DNA of 64,000 nt from Palsa-513 sp050010595 (GTDB lineage: Bacteria > Actinomycetota > Thermoleophilia > Solirubrobacterales > Solirubrobacteraceae). The notes under the pieces are model-generated. The model was given only the letters and a program-made list of their open reading frames with translations, was not told the DNA's origin and did no database searches. Location: assembly GCA_050010595.1 (NCBI GenBank), contig JBEKKS010000003.1, positions 124,001-188,000 of the forward strand, read 5' to 3'. Each line of letters opens with the position of its first letter. The stretch's first letter is position 1. Below, piece by piece: positions 1 through 8,149 of this stretch. Made by a program: the position numbers and the translations under genes.

Positions 1-1208
1 GCGGCGGAGATCTCCGCGCGGTCGAGCAGCTCGTCGACGCGGTCGGCCAGGCCGGCGATATCTGCGCGCAGCTCGGGGTCGAGCGTGACCGCGGGGACAG
101 TGGCCTCGGCGTAGCGCTCGAGCATGTTGAGCGTGCGGCTCGCAAGGTTGCCGTACTCGTTGGCAAGCTCGGTCTCGTAGCGCGTGCGGAGGCCCTCCAC
201 CGAGACCGGGCCGTCCTGGCCGGAGGTGACCTCGCGGAACAGGTAGTGGCGCAGGACGTCGATGCCGAACTCGTCGACCACCGCGAACGGGTCGACGACG
301 TTGCCGGCGGACTTCGACATCTTCTCGCCGTCAGGACCGTGGAGGAAGCCGTGGACCCAGACGTGACGCGGCAGCTCGAGATCCGCCGCGAACAGCATCG
401 CGGGCCAGTAGACCGTGTGGAACTTGAGGATGTCCTTGCCGATCACGTGGAAGTGCGCCGGCCAGTAGCGATCGGTGAGGTCCTCGCCGGGGCGGGCGTA
501 GCCGAGCGCCGTGTAGTAGTTGAGGAGCGCGTCGAACCAGACGTAGAAGACGTGGCCCGAGTCCCAGGGGACGGGGACGCCCCAACGCAGCTCCTTGCGC
601 GTCAGCGAGATGTCGGTCAGGCCTCCGGTCAGGAAGGCGTGCGCGGCGTTGAACTGGTGTCGCGGAAGGACGAAGTCGGGATGCTCGGCGAAGTGCTCCT
701 CGAGGCGATCCTGGAAGGCGGAGAGACGGAAGAAATAGTTCTCCTCGCTGTGGGCTTCGAGCGGGATCCCGTGAATCGTGCAGGTGTTGCCCGGGCCGAC
801 ATCGGCGTCGGTCTTGAAGTCGGCGCAGCGCGGGCAGTACCAGCCCTCGTAGGTGCCGAGGTAGACATGGCCGTTGTCGTAGACGCGCTGGAGCACCTGC
901 TGGACGCGCTCGATATGTCCGGGGTCAGTCGTGCGGATGAAGAAGTCGTTCGACAGCTCGAGCAGGCCGATCAGGGCACGGAAGCGCCCCGCGTTGCGGT
1001 CGGCAAGCTCCTGGGGGGTGACGCCCTCGGCTGCCGCTGCGTCCGCGACCGGCTCGCCGTGCTCGTCGGTGCCGGTGAGGAAGAAGACGTCCTCGCCGCG
1101 CTGGCGCGCGTTGCGGGCGAGGATGTCGGTCGCAATCTTCTCGTAGGCGTGGCCAAGATGTGGCACGCCGTTGACGTAGTCGATCGCCGTTGTGACGTAG
1201 AAAGGCAT
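1..1208 (-). CDS. metG: Methionine--tRNA ligase, 3' end cut by the window edge
   Basis: Charges tRNA-Met with methionine in the cytoplasm. The protein starts MPFYVTTAIDYVNGVPHLGH, which contains the class-I HIGH-type signature (HLGH near residue 20). The KMSKS loop is read near residue 300 (GPDGEKMSKSAGN), and CPRC plus a later Cys form the zinc knuckle of the connective peptide. About 402 residues are visible; the rest of the anticodon-binding region lies beyond base 1. The ATG at 1208 follows TAGCCT by 9 nt, compatible with a leaderless start. It lies 17 bp downstream of rsmI on the same strand, so it may also be read through from there. Identity is secure. Confidence 0.96.
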   Translation of the reverse strand, partial: MPFYVTTAIDYVNGVPHLGHAYEKIATDILARNARQRGEDVFFLTGTDEHGEPVADAAAAEGVTPQELADRNAGRFRALIGLLELSNDFFIRTTDPGHIERVQQVLQRVYDNGHVYLGTYEGWYCPRCADFKTDADVGPGNTCTIHGIPLEAHSEENYFFRLSAFQDRLEEHFAEHPDFVLPRHQFNAAHAFLTGGLTDISLTRKELRWGVPVPWDSGHVFYVWFDALLNYYTALGYARPGEDLTDRYWPAHFHVIGKDILKFHTVYWPAMLFAADLELPRHVWVHGFLHGPDGEKMSKSAGNVVDPFAVVDEFGIDVLRHYLFREVTSGQDGPVSVEGLRTRYETELANEYGNLASRTLNMLERYAEATVPAVTLDPELRADIAGLADRVDELLDRAEISA

Positions 1209-1225
1209 CGCTTCCGGAGGCTACT

Positions 1226-2047
1226 TCAGCGCTTGGTGAGCGCCGCGTAAAGCCGGTTCGCGCCGAGGCCGGTCAGCTCGGCGATCACCTTCGCCGCCAC
1301 ACGCGGCTTGGCGCCGGCCTCGACCAGTGTGCGCAGCGCAGTCACGGCGCGCTCCTCATCCCCGGGGGCCAGCAGGCGAGCGGGCGCCGGACCGACGACC
1401 AAGACCACTTCGCCGCGCGGAGGCTCCTGCGAGTAGTGCTCCGCAAGCTCGGCGGCGCTGCCGCGGCGAACCTCCTCGTGTAGCTTCGTCAGCTCGCGAC
1501 AGACAGCCGCTGGGCGCCCGGGATCAGCGGCTGCCAGAAGCGCGAGCGTCGCCGGCAGTCGCTTCGGCGACTCGAAGGCGACGAGCGTGTCAGTCGAGCT
1601 GAGCAGCACGCGCTCGAGCTCGCCCTTCTTGCGTGGGAGGAAGCCGGTGAAGCGCCAGCGCTCGGCCGGAAGACCCGAGGCAACGAGCGCCGCGATCGCA
1701 GAGCTCGGCCCAGGCAGGACCTCGACCGATAGGCCCGCCGCAACGCAGGCCTCGACGAGAATGAAACCGGGATCCGAGACGAGCGGCATGCCGGCATCGG
1801 AGACCAGCGCAACGACGGCGCCGGAGCGCATCCGCGGGATCAGCTCGGCAGCGCGCTCGCGCTCGTTGTGCTCGTGGTAGCTGACGAGCGTGCCCGTGAC
1901 GCCGTAGCGGTGCAGCAGCGTGCGCGTCCGGCGCGTGTCCTCGCAGGCGACGATGTCTGCCTCGCGTAGGGCGGCGAGGACGCGCAGCGTCACGTCTTCG
2001 AGGTTCCCGATCGGCGTCGGACAGATGACGAGACGGCCGGCACTCAC
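1226..2047 (-). CDS. rsmI: 16S rRNA (cytidine(1402)-2'-O)-methyltransferase
   Basis: Methylates the 2'-OH of C1402 in the decoding centre of 16S rRNA using SAM. The 273 residues match the usual RsmI length. The tetrapyrrole-methylase fold signatures are clear: PTPIGNLEDVTLRVL near the N-terminus and SDAGMPLVSDPGF around residue 85, followed by LPGPSSAIAALVASGLP. The start is GTG and overlaps the stop of the upstream ROK kinase by 4 bp, so the two are translationally coupled. metG follows on the same strand. Confidence 0.96.
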   Translation of the reverse strand: MSAGRLVICPTPIGNLEDVTLRVLAALREADIVACEDTRRTRTLLHRYGVTGTLVSYHEHNERERAAELIPRMRSGAVVALVSDAGMPLVSDPGFILVEACVAAGLSVEVLPGPSSAIAALVASGLPAERWRFTGFLPRKKGELERVLLSSTDTLVAFESPKRLPATLALLAAADPGRPAAVCRELTKLHEEVRRGSAAELAEHYSQEPPRGEVVLVVGPAPARLLAPGDEERAVTALRTLVEAGAKPRVAAKVIAELTGLGANRLYAALTKR

Positions 2048-3015
2048 GCGCGCACCCGCTGGCTCAGACGGTCACGTGCCAACAGCGCGGCACCGAGCAT
2101 GCCCGAGTCCGCGCCGAAGCGCGAGGACGCGACGCGAACGTGCTCGGCGGGAAGCGCTAGCGCGCGCTCGCAGAGGACGCGCCGCGCGGGTCCGAGAATC
2201 AGCTCGCCGGCCGCCATCACGCCGCCACCGACGACGATCACGTCCGGGTTGAAGATGTTCGTGACGTTGGCGAGGCCGATGCCGAGCCACTCGCCGAGCC
2301 GCGTCAGCAGCGCGATCGACTCGACGTCGCCGTCGAAGGCAAGCTCCGTCACGAGCGGGCCGCCCACGTCACGACCCGCCGCGAGGGCCCTGCCGAGTCG
2401 CGTTTCCGGGCTATGGCGTGCCAGCTCGAGCGCGTCACGCCGCAACGCCGTGCCGGAGACGAGCGACTCGAGGCAACCGCGACTCGGGCACCCCTGGCCG
2501 CAATCGGGCCCGTCGGCCCAGACGACCATGTGGCCGATCTCGCCGGCCGCGCCCTGCGAGCCGCGGTAGAGCTCGCCGCCGATCACGATCGCGCCCGCGA
2601 TCCCGGTTCCCAGCGTAAGCATGACCGCGCAACGCTCGCCCGCAGCTGCGCCGGATTGGTGCTCGGCGAGCAGCGCGAGGTTACCGTCATTGTCGACAAA
2701 GGAAGGGACGCCGAGCCGCTCGGCCATCACCTCGGCGAACGCGACGCCGGCGATCGGAAGGTGGACAGAGGACGCCGCGAGCGCACGCTCGTGGTCGATC
2801 AGGCACGGGACGCCGAAACCGACGCCGTCGACCGCGCCGCCGACGGCGTCGCGCACCTCGTCGACGAGCTCCGTCAGCGTCTCGAGCAGCGCCGGCAGGT
2901 CAGATGCCGGAACCTCGCGGCGGGCGCGATGGCGCACCGCGAGGTCGACGTCGACAGCCCCGGCGACCGCCTTGGTGCCGCCGAGGTCGACCCCGATGAC
3001 GCATTCAGCCGGCAC
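2044..3015 (-). CDS. ROK-family sugar kinase, probable glucokinase
   Basis: ATP-dependent sugar kinase, probably phosphorylating glucose in the cytoplasm. It carries the phosphate-1 loop DLGGTKAVAGAV at the N-terminus, the catalytic region FVDNDGN, the glycine-rich LGTGIAGAIVIGGEL segment, and the ROK zinc cluster CGQGCPSRGCLE. The frame opens at a GTG at 3024, but that codon lies inside a TATAGT -10 box on this strand. The GTG at 3015, exactly 7 nt beyond the box, is the better start (323 aa, leaderless). The end overlaps rsmI by 4 bp. Sugar specificity cannot be read from sequence. Confidence 0.9.
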   Translation of the reverse strand: MPAECVIGVDLGGTKAVAGAVDVDLAVRHRARREVPASDLPALLETLTELVDEVRDAVGGAVDGVGFGVPCLIDHERALAASSVHLPIAGVAFAEVMAERLGVPSFVDNDGNLALLAEHQSGAAAGERCAVMLTLGTGIAGAIVIGGELYRGSQGAAGEIGHMVVWADGPDCGQGCPSRGCLESLVSGTALRRDALELARHSPETRLGRALAAGRDVGGPLVTELAFDGDVESIALLTRLGEWLGIGLANVTNIFNPDVIVVGGGVMAAGELILGPARRVLCERALALPAEHVRVASSRFGADSGMLGAALLARDRLSQRVRA

Positions 3016-3041
3016 CTCCGCCACTATAGACGCAGCCTTGA
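3015..3041. promoter_or_regulatory. Divergent promoter with shared TATA core
   Basis: The string ACTATAGA at 3023-3030 acts as -10 in both directions. On the minus strand TATAGT (3028-3023) is 7 nt from the GTG of the ROK kinase. On the plus strand TATAGA (3025-3030) is 7 nt from a TTG at 3038 and 10 nt from the ATG at 3041 of the LCP gene. Both transcripts would be leaderless, and the two promoters cannot be occupied together. No convincing -35 element was seen. Confidence 0.55.
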
Positions 3042-4189
3042 TGGTCGAAGACCCCGAGCCTGGACGCGGGTCCTACAAGCGCTATCGAGCCGCACGCCTC
3101 CCGCGTCGTCATGCGGCGCAAGCAAGCAACCCCGAGGCGGGGCTCGCCCAACTGCGCGCGGCGCGCGAAGCGCTAGCCGCCGGGGAAGACCCGGTCGAGC
3201 CTGGCCGGCAGCGGCGCTGGCGGCGGCGCGGACCGCGACCGCCACGGAGGTGGTGGGTGCGGGGGATGCGCTGGCTCGCAAGCCTCGTCGCGGTCTGGCT
3301 GGTCGTCTCGCTTGCCATCTTCGTGATCAGCGCGTTCACCGCAACCGGTGTTCCATCCGCGGTGGTCGCGGCGCTCTCGAGCGGCGGCACGCCACCCTTC
3401 TCCGCAACGACGATCCTCGTACTCGGCTCCGACGGGCGCCCGCCCGGATCGAAGGAGCCGGGCGCCGCCTCTGACAGCGAGGGCGGCCCGACGCGCTCTG
3501 ACACGATGATGCTGATCCGCACCGGCGGCGGCTCGACGGCGCGCCTGTCGATTCCGCGTGACATGGTCGTCGAGCTACCCGGCTACGGCCTACAGAAGAT
3601 CAACGCGGCTTTCTACTTCGGCGGGCCGGCGCTAGCGATCAAGACCGTCGAGAGCTTCCTGGGCCTGAAGGTCAATCACGTCATCGTGATCAACTTCACG
3701 AACTTCCCCAACCTCGTCAACTCGATGGGTGGGATCAATTGGACGGGCGGCTGCGTGGACTCGCAGATCAGCGGCGGCGTCAAGGACGGCGGCTATTCGC
3801 TCGTGCTACCGGCGGGCACGCACCACCTGAACGGCGATCAGGCCCTGGTTCTCGCACGAACGCGCGAGAACCAATGCGACCCGGCCTGGAGCGACCTGAC
3901 GCGTGAGATGAACCAGCAAGCGCTGTTCGCGGCAATGAAGAGCCAGGTCCTCTCGCCGGCGGGCTTCATCCGCCTGCCGTGGATCGCCTGGAACGCGCCG
4001 CAAACGCTCGAGACGGACATGGGCCCGGGCACGCTCGCCGGCGTTGCCGCCTCGCTCGGCATGTTCGGGTCGGGCAAGACCGAGGTGCTCTACCCGACGG
4101 GCAGCGAGACGCTCCCGGGCGGGGGCGACGGGCTGACGATCACGCAATCGGCCAAAGCGGCCGACGTCGCCGCGTTCCTGCGCGGCTGA
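3041..4189 (+). CDS. LytR-CpsA-Psr (LCP) family cell-wall ligase
   Basis: LCP enzymes transfer undecaprenyl-linked glycopolymers onto peptidoglycan outside the membrane. The 382-residue protein has a basic cytoplasmic N-terminus (about 80 aa), one membrane segment (LASLVAVWLVVSLAIFVISA), then the LCP domain: TTILVLGSDGRPPG, RSDTMMLIR, the hallmark SIPRDMVVELPGYG with its pyrophosphate-binding Arg, and KINAAFYFGGPAL. Later LVLARTRENQCDPAWSDLTR contains the conserved Arg patch. Start chosen at ATG 3041; a TTG directly before it gives the preferred 7-nt spacing from the -10 box. It stands alone, divergent from the ROK kinase. Confidence 0.93.
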   Translation: MVEDPEPGRGSYKRYRAARLPRRHAAQASNPEAGLAQLRAAREALAAGEDPVEPGRQRRWRRRGPRPPRRWWVRGMRWLASLVAVWLVVSLAIFVISAFTATGVPSAVVAALSSGGTPPFSATTILVLGSDGRPPGSKEPGAASDSEGGPTRSDTMMLIRTGGGSTARLSIPRDMVVELPGYGLQKINAAFYFGGPALAIKTVESFLGLKVNHVIVINFTNFPNLVNSMGGINWTGGCVDSQISGGVKDGGYSLVLPAGTHHLNGDQALVLARTRENQCDPAWSDLTREMNQQALFAAMKSQVLSPAGFIRLPWIAWNAPQTLETDMGPGTLAGVAASLGMFGSGKTEVLYPTGSETLPGGGDGLTITQSAKAADVAAFLRG

Positions 4190-4216
4190 GAGGTTGCGCG
4201 AGACCGGGACCGGCCA

Positions 4217-4528
4217 TCAGCCGGTCGGCGGAGCCGTCTTCTCGGTCTTTGGCTTGTCGGTCGAGGGCGCGCCGCTCTTGGCCGACTTGGCCTCGCTGGA
4301 CTCGGCGCTCTTCTTGCTCTCGGCCGCGGCGGCCTTTTCGCGCTGGCGGTTGCGCGTCCCGTAGTCGGTGTTGTAGAAGCCGCTGCCCTTGAACTGGACT
4401 GCCGGTGCGTGCAGCACGCGCTCGACCGGAGCAGCGCAGACCTCGCACTTGGTCAGCGGCTCGTCACTGAAACTCTGGATCGACTCGAACGTATGCCCGT
4501 TCGTGCAGCGATATTCATATATCGGCAT
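4217..4528 (-). CDS. FmdB-family zinc ribbon protein
   Basis: Small putative regulatory or metal-binding protein of the FmdB/CxxC_CXXC family. It starts MPIYEYRCTNGHTFE, and the paired cysteines (C-x3-GH early, then CEVC) form a zinc ribbon. FKGSGFYNTDYG is the family's conserved tail. The last 40 residues are low-complexity Ala/Ser/Lys. The 103-aa start at 4528 follows TATCAT by 8 nt, so the mRNA is probably leaderless; an in-frame codon 39 bp upstream is rejected. The cellular role of the family is not known. Confidence 0.85.
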   Translation of the reverse strand: MPIYEYRCTNGHTFESIQSFSDEPLTKCEVCAAPVERVLHAPAVQFKGSGFYNTDYGTRNRQREKAAAAESKKSAESSEAKSAKSGAPSTDKPKTEKTAPPTG

Positions 4529-4601
4529 CAAGTCCCATGATACGGACGGATCGGGGCCGTTCCCCATCCTGCGGTGCAGACGGCCGTCACAGCAGCGCGG
4601 T

Positions 4602-4615
4602 TACGATGCCTCGAA
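4602..4615 (+). promoter_or_regulatory. Probable leaderless -10 box of glyS
   Basis: TACGAT fits TANNNT and ends 7 nt before the ATG chosen for glyS. This spacing recurs at several unrelated genes in the window and is the main reason for preferring this ATG over the in-frame alternatives at 4606 and 4633. Confidence 0.45.
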
Positions 4616-5973
4616 TGGGTGACGTCGTGACGATGGAGAAGCTCGTTTCGCTGTCCAAGCGACGCGGGTTCATCTTCCCGAGCTCGGAGATCTATGGCGG
4701 GGTCGGCTCGACCTACGACTACGGGCACTACGGCGTGCTGCTGAAGACGAACGTCAAGAACGCTTGGTGGCGCGCGATGCTGCAGGAGCGCGACGATGTC
4801 GTCGCGATCGACTCGGCGATCATCCAGCACCCGCGGACCTGGGAGGCGTCGGGACACCTTGCGAACTTCACCGACCCGCTCGTCGACTGCCGCTTCTGCA
4901 AGCAACGCTTCCGTGCGGACCATCTCGAGCAGCTCCCGTGCGGGCATGCGCCGTCGAAGCATCCGGGAGAAGCACCGCAGTGCGACCTGACCGCGGCGCG
5001 CGAGTTCAACCTGATGTTCGAGACGACGGTCGGGCCGGTGAAGGAGAGCGGCGCGACCGTCTACCTACGACCGGAGACAGCACAGGGAATCTTCATCAAC
5101 TTCAAGAACGTGCTGCAGTTCGCGCGCAAGAAGCCGCCGTTTGGCATCGCGCAGGTCGGCAAGTCGTTCCGCAACGAGATCACGCCGGGCAACTTCATCT
5201 TTCGCACGCGCGAGTTCGAGCAGATGGAGATGGAGTACTTCGTGCCGCCGCCCGATGCCGCCCGGTGGTTCGAGTACTGGACGGCGACGCGCCGGGAGTG
5301 GTATCTCGAGCTTGGCATCCGACCCGACCATCTGCGCCTGCGCCCGCACGACCCGGACGAGCTGTCGCACTACTCGAGCCAGACGAGCGATGTCGAGTAC
5401 CTCTTCCCGATCGGCTGGTCCGAGCTCGAAGGCGTCGCCAACCGCGGCGACTTCGACCTGCGCCAGCACAGCGAATACTCGGGTGAGACACTCGAGTACT
5501 TCGATCAGCAGACAAAGGAACGCTACGTCCCCCACGTGATCGAGCCGGCAGCGGGGGCCGATCGCGCGACGCTCGCGTTCCTCTCCGACGCCTACGACGA
5601 GGAGGAGATCGAAGGCGAGACGCGCACCGTCCTGCGCTTGCACCCGCGGCTCGCGCCGATCAAGGTCGCCGTGTTGCCGCTGTTGCGTAAGGACGGCCAA
5701 CCTGATCTCGCAACCGAGGTCTACCACGCGCTGCGCGGCACGGTCCAGACCGAGTACGACGAGGGCGGCTCGATCGGCCGCCGCTACCGGCGCCAAGACG
5801 AGATCGGGACGCCATGGTGCGTGACGATCGACCACGAGTCAGTCGCGCAGCGCACCGTGACGATCCGTGACCGGGATTCGCTCGCGCAGGAGCGTGTACC
5901 GATCGAAGGCTTGGCCGCGGAGCTCGCGCGACGCGTACAGGCGCCGTGGCGCACGCCGAAGCTATCCGAATGA
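4615..5973 (+). CDS. glyS: Glycine--tRNA ligase (single-chain, alpha2 type)
   Basis: Charges tRNA-Gly. This is the class-II homodimeric enzyme, not the bacterial alpha2beta2 form. Signatures: KLVSLSKRRGFIFPSSEIYG at the N-terminus, DYGHYGVLLK, motif 2 with VGKSFRNEITPGNFIFRTRE, and YLRPETAQGIFINFKN. The C-terminal anticodon-binding domain includes KVAVLPLLRKDGQP and DEIGTPWCVTIDH. About 452 aa, typical length. Start choice rests on the -10 spacing; MEKLVSL at 4633 is the main alternative. Confidence 0.95.
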   Translation: MGDVVTMEKLVSLSKRRGFIFPSSEIYGGVGSTYDYGHYGVLLKTNVKNAWWRAMLQERDDVVAIDSAIIQHPRTWEASGHLANFTDPLVDCRFCKQRFRADHLEQLPCGHAPSKHPGEAPQCDLTAAREFNLMFETTVGPVKESGATVYLRPETAQGIFINFKNVLQFARKKPPFGIAQVGKSFRNEITPGNFIFRTREFEQMEMEYFVPPPDAARWFEYWTATRREWYLELGIRPDHLRLRPHDPDELSHYSSQTSDVEYLFPIGWSELEGVANRGDFDLRQHSEYSGETLEYFDQQTKERYVPHVIEPAAGADRATLAFLSDAYDEEEIEGETRTVLRLHPRLAPIKVAVLPLLRKDGQPDLATEVYHALRGTVQTEYDEGGSIGRRYRRQDEIGTPWCVTIDHESVAQRTVTIRDRDSLAQERVPIEGLAAELARRVQAPWRTPKLSE

Positions 5974-6022
5974 CTTACACAGCACGGCTACGCCGGGGCG
6001 TACCTTCGATCTGAAAGCGGTC

Positions 6023-6724
6023 CTAAACGCCCGGCTTGCTCGGTGACCACCAGCCGGCCGGTGGTGGCGGCGGTCCTGTGTCGGAGCTGGCGGCACCCGC
6101 CTCGACATCGCGGCTCTCGGCTCGCTCCGACTGCTCGACGGCGGCAGCCCGCCAGGCGGCCGGCGACGGAGCGATCGAGGACAGCCCGCGAGGCGGCAGC
6201 GCTGGCTCCTCGCCACCCTCGACGGACGCATCCTCGGTGCGCGGCAAGCCCGGGACGAAGCCATGCGGCTCGTCACCAGTCGAGTCCGAAGGGGAGCCCT
6301 CGGGTCCGACACCTTCCGGCTCGTGCTCGCCGGCCGACGAGGTGAACCGAGCCCCGTTGAGCGGCTCGGCCGGCTCGACGTCAGAGCCCGCAGGTTCGCC
6401 TTCCGCGGTGGTCGGCTGCTCGGATGGGGCAACGGGGGGCGCGGGCTCCGCCTCGCCCGAGGCCGAGCGGACGAAGGGCTCCGACGGCTCCCGTGGAGGA
6501 CCTGAGGGGACCGGCGGCTCGGTCAGCGAGGTGTAGTCGAACTCCTCTTCGGCTCCGAAGAGGACGTCGAGCAACTGGTTGCGGAGATCATCGCGCAGGA
6601 CAACTGCGACCGCGCCGCCGAGCAGCGCCAGCTTGAGAGCTCGCGAGCCGCGCTTGCTTCGCGTACGGTGCACACCACTGCCGGGAGTGGCGTCCCGATC
6701 ATCCTCTCCTCGATCGCTGGCCAT
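6023..6724 (-). CDS. Hypothetical Pro/Glu/Ser-rich protein with one hydrophobic segment
   Basis: Unrecognised, 233 aa. After a charged start (MASDRGEDDRDATPG) a short hydrophobic stretch (ALKLALLGGAVAVVL) is followed by RDDLRNQLLDVLFGAEEEFD, then about 150 residues of Pro, Glu, Ser and Gly ending in a PPPPPAGWWSPSKPGV tail. This looks like a weakly membrane-associated protein with a long disordered region. Start ATG 6724 has TATAGT 9 nt upstream. It lies downstream of cheY but has its own promoter, so a link to chemotaxis is only positional. Confidence 0.6.
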   Translation of the reverse strand: MASDRGEDDRDATPGSGVHRTRSKRGSRALKLALLGGAVAVVLRDDLRNQLLDVLFGAEEEFDYTSLTEPPVPSGPPREPSEPFVRSASGEAEPAPPVAPSEQPTTAEGEPAGSDVEPAEPLNGARFTSSAGEHEPEGVGPEGSPSDSTGDEPHGFVPGLPRTEDASVEGGEEPALPPRGLSSIAPSPAAWRAAAVEQSERAESRDVEAGAASSDTGPPPPPAGWWSPSKPGV

Positions 6725-6866
6725 CGAGGAGGCACTATATCTCGGCAAGCATCCGCCCAGGGATCGCTCGCTGCAATTGATCTTGCAAGATGGCTGGCTC
6801 TCCGGTCGCGCCGACAAGGCGGCCGATTCGGCGAGCTCACTTCAGCACGGTCGCGGAGTCAGCCAT

Positions 6867-7226
6867 CTAACCGATCGCCTTGTTTACCGCAGCGATCAGG
6901 CGCGACTCCTCGAACGGCTTCACGACGAAATACTTCGCTCCGGCCTTCATCGCTTCCAGCACCTTGCTCTCCTGACCAAGCGCAGAGCACATGACCACGC
7001 GAGCGCCGGGGTCGAGCGCGATGATCTCGCGCAGCGCGGTCAGCCCATCCTTCTCCGGCATCGTGATGTCGAGCGTTGTCACGTCAGGCCGCAGCTCCTT
7101 GAACCGGTCAACCGCCTCAAGGCCGTTGGCAGCCTCGCCGACGACCTCGTGCCCCCCGGCGGCGACGGCATCAGAGACGACCTTGCGCATGAACAGCGCA
7201 TCGTCGACAACAAGCACTCTGGCCAT
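6867..7226 (-). CDS. cheY: Chemotaxis response regulator CheY
   Basis: Single receiver domain, 119 aa, that carries the phosphoryl signal from CheA to the flagellar switch. VLVVDDALFMRKVV supplies the acidic pair, TTLDITMPEKDG the phosphoacceptor Asp, MCSALGQ the switch Ser/Thr region and FVVKPFE the conserved Lys. There is no output domain. The ATG overlaps the fliY stop by one base (TGATG), and this is the last gene of the coupled motility operon. Confidence 0.95.
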   Translation of the reverse strand: MARVLVVDDALFMRKVVSDAVAAGGHEVVGEAANGLEAVDRFKELRPDVTTLDITMPEKDGLTALREIIALDPGARVVMCSALGQESKVLEAMKAGAKYFVVKPFEESRLIAAVNKAIG

Positions 7227-8149
7227 CAACCACTCCCTTCGGTGTCGACCTCGATTGATTCCTCGACGCTGTCGAGTACCCGGTCATCGTTCACTGTCTC
7301 GTTCGCCTCGCTTTCGAGCTGATCTCCCTGCGGCAATATCTCCTCGATCATCACCGCCCATTCGTCGCCGTCCAGCAGAAGCCTCCCGGCACCGTACGGC
7401 GTGCCGTTGACGTACAGCTCAACGGGGTCATCGACCGCTCGGTCGAGGACTACAACCGCCCCGTCGCGCAGCCCGAGGACCTCATCCGCCGTCAGTCGCG
7501 CGGAGCCAAGCTCGGCGTCGAGACGCAGCGGCGTCTCGTGGACCCAGCCCGAGTCGAGCATCGGTCCATCGAGATCGTCGTCATCGAAGACGAAAGTCTC
7601 GCTCTCCTCGAGCGCCGCCGACACACGCATGACGAACGATTGCGGGACGAGCTGCACGAACAAGCAGGTTTCGCCTGCGACGGTCAGCGACACGCGAGTG
7701 ACGTGCGGCGTCGCGACGTCGTTCACGTCGGGGATCGACTCCAGCACCGTCGTCTCGGGCGGGTCGACCTCGACACCGCGCCCGAGCACCGCGGCCGTCG
7801 CGGCAGAGGCCGACGCGAGCATCTGGTTGGCAGCCTCGCTGAAGGCCGATTGGGCGATGTCGCTGAGCTCCGTGGCGGCGAGATCGTTGCCGGCACCCAT
7901 CGCCGCAGCGATCACGTTCGCGCCGGCGACGCTCGTCGCGATGACATTGCCGCCCGCCACCCCACCGATGTAGGCAACCTTGGACATGACGCCGGGCATC
8001 GGCAGGATCTCCAGCGGGTTGGAGCCGCGCGGGGCGAGCGCCGGCTTGCCGACCTCGACGGTCACGCCAAGGCCTGTCAGGACGTCGGCGACCGCGCGGG
8101 ACGTGGCTTGCGCCAGGTGCAGCTGAGCTTCGGCGTAGCTGGAACTCAC
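7226..8149 (-). CDS. fliY: Flagellar switch protein FliY/FliN with CheC-like N-terminal domain
   Basis: 307 aa. Residues about 1-190 form a CheC-like domain with one acidic/Asn phosphatase-type motif (QSAFSEAANQMLASASA). After an acidic linker, residues about 205-290 form a SpoA (FliN) domain (LDAELGSARLTADEVLGL, then VELYVNGTPYGAGRLLL). This FliY architecture combines a C-ring component with CheY-P phosphatase activity, known in Bacillus and Thermotoga. GTG start overlaps fliM's stop by 4 bp. The SpoA part supports switch function; phosphatase activity is inferred from the family. Confidence 0.9.
   Translation of the reverse strand: MSSSYAEAQLHLAQATSRAVADVLTGLGVTVEVGKPALAPRGSNPLEILPMPGVMSKVAYIGGVAGGNVIATSVAGANVIAAAMGAGNDLAATELSDIAQSAFSEAANQMLASASAATAAVLGRGVEVDPPETTVLESIPDVNDVATPHVTRVSLTVAGETCLFVQLVPQSFVMRVSAALEESETFVFDDDDLDGPMLDSGWVHETPLRLDAELGSARLTADEVLGLRDGAVVVLDRAVDDPVELYVNGTPYGAGRLLLDGDEWAVMIEEILPQGDQLESEANETVNDDRVLDSVEESIEVDTEGSG

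Noticed and set aside
3109..3564. Minus-strand 151-codon frame within the LCP gene
   Set aside because: Shadow of the LCP coding region; no motifs.
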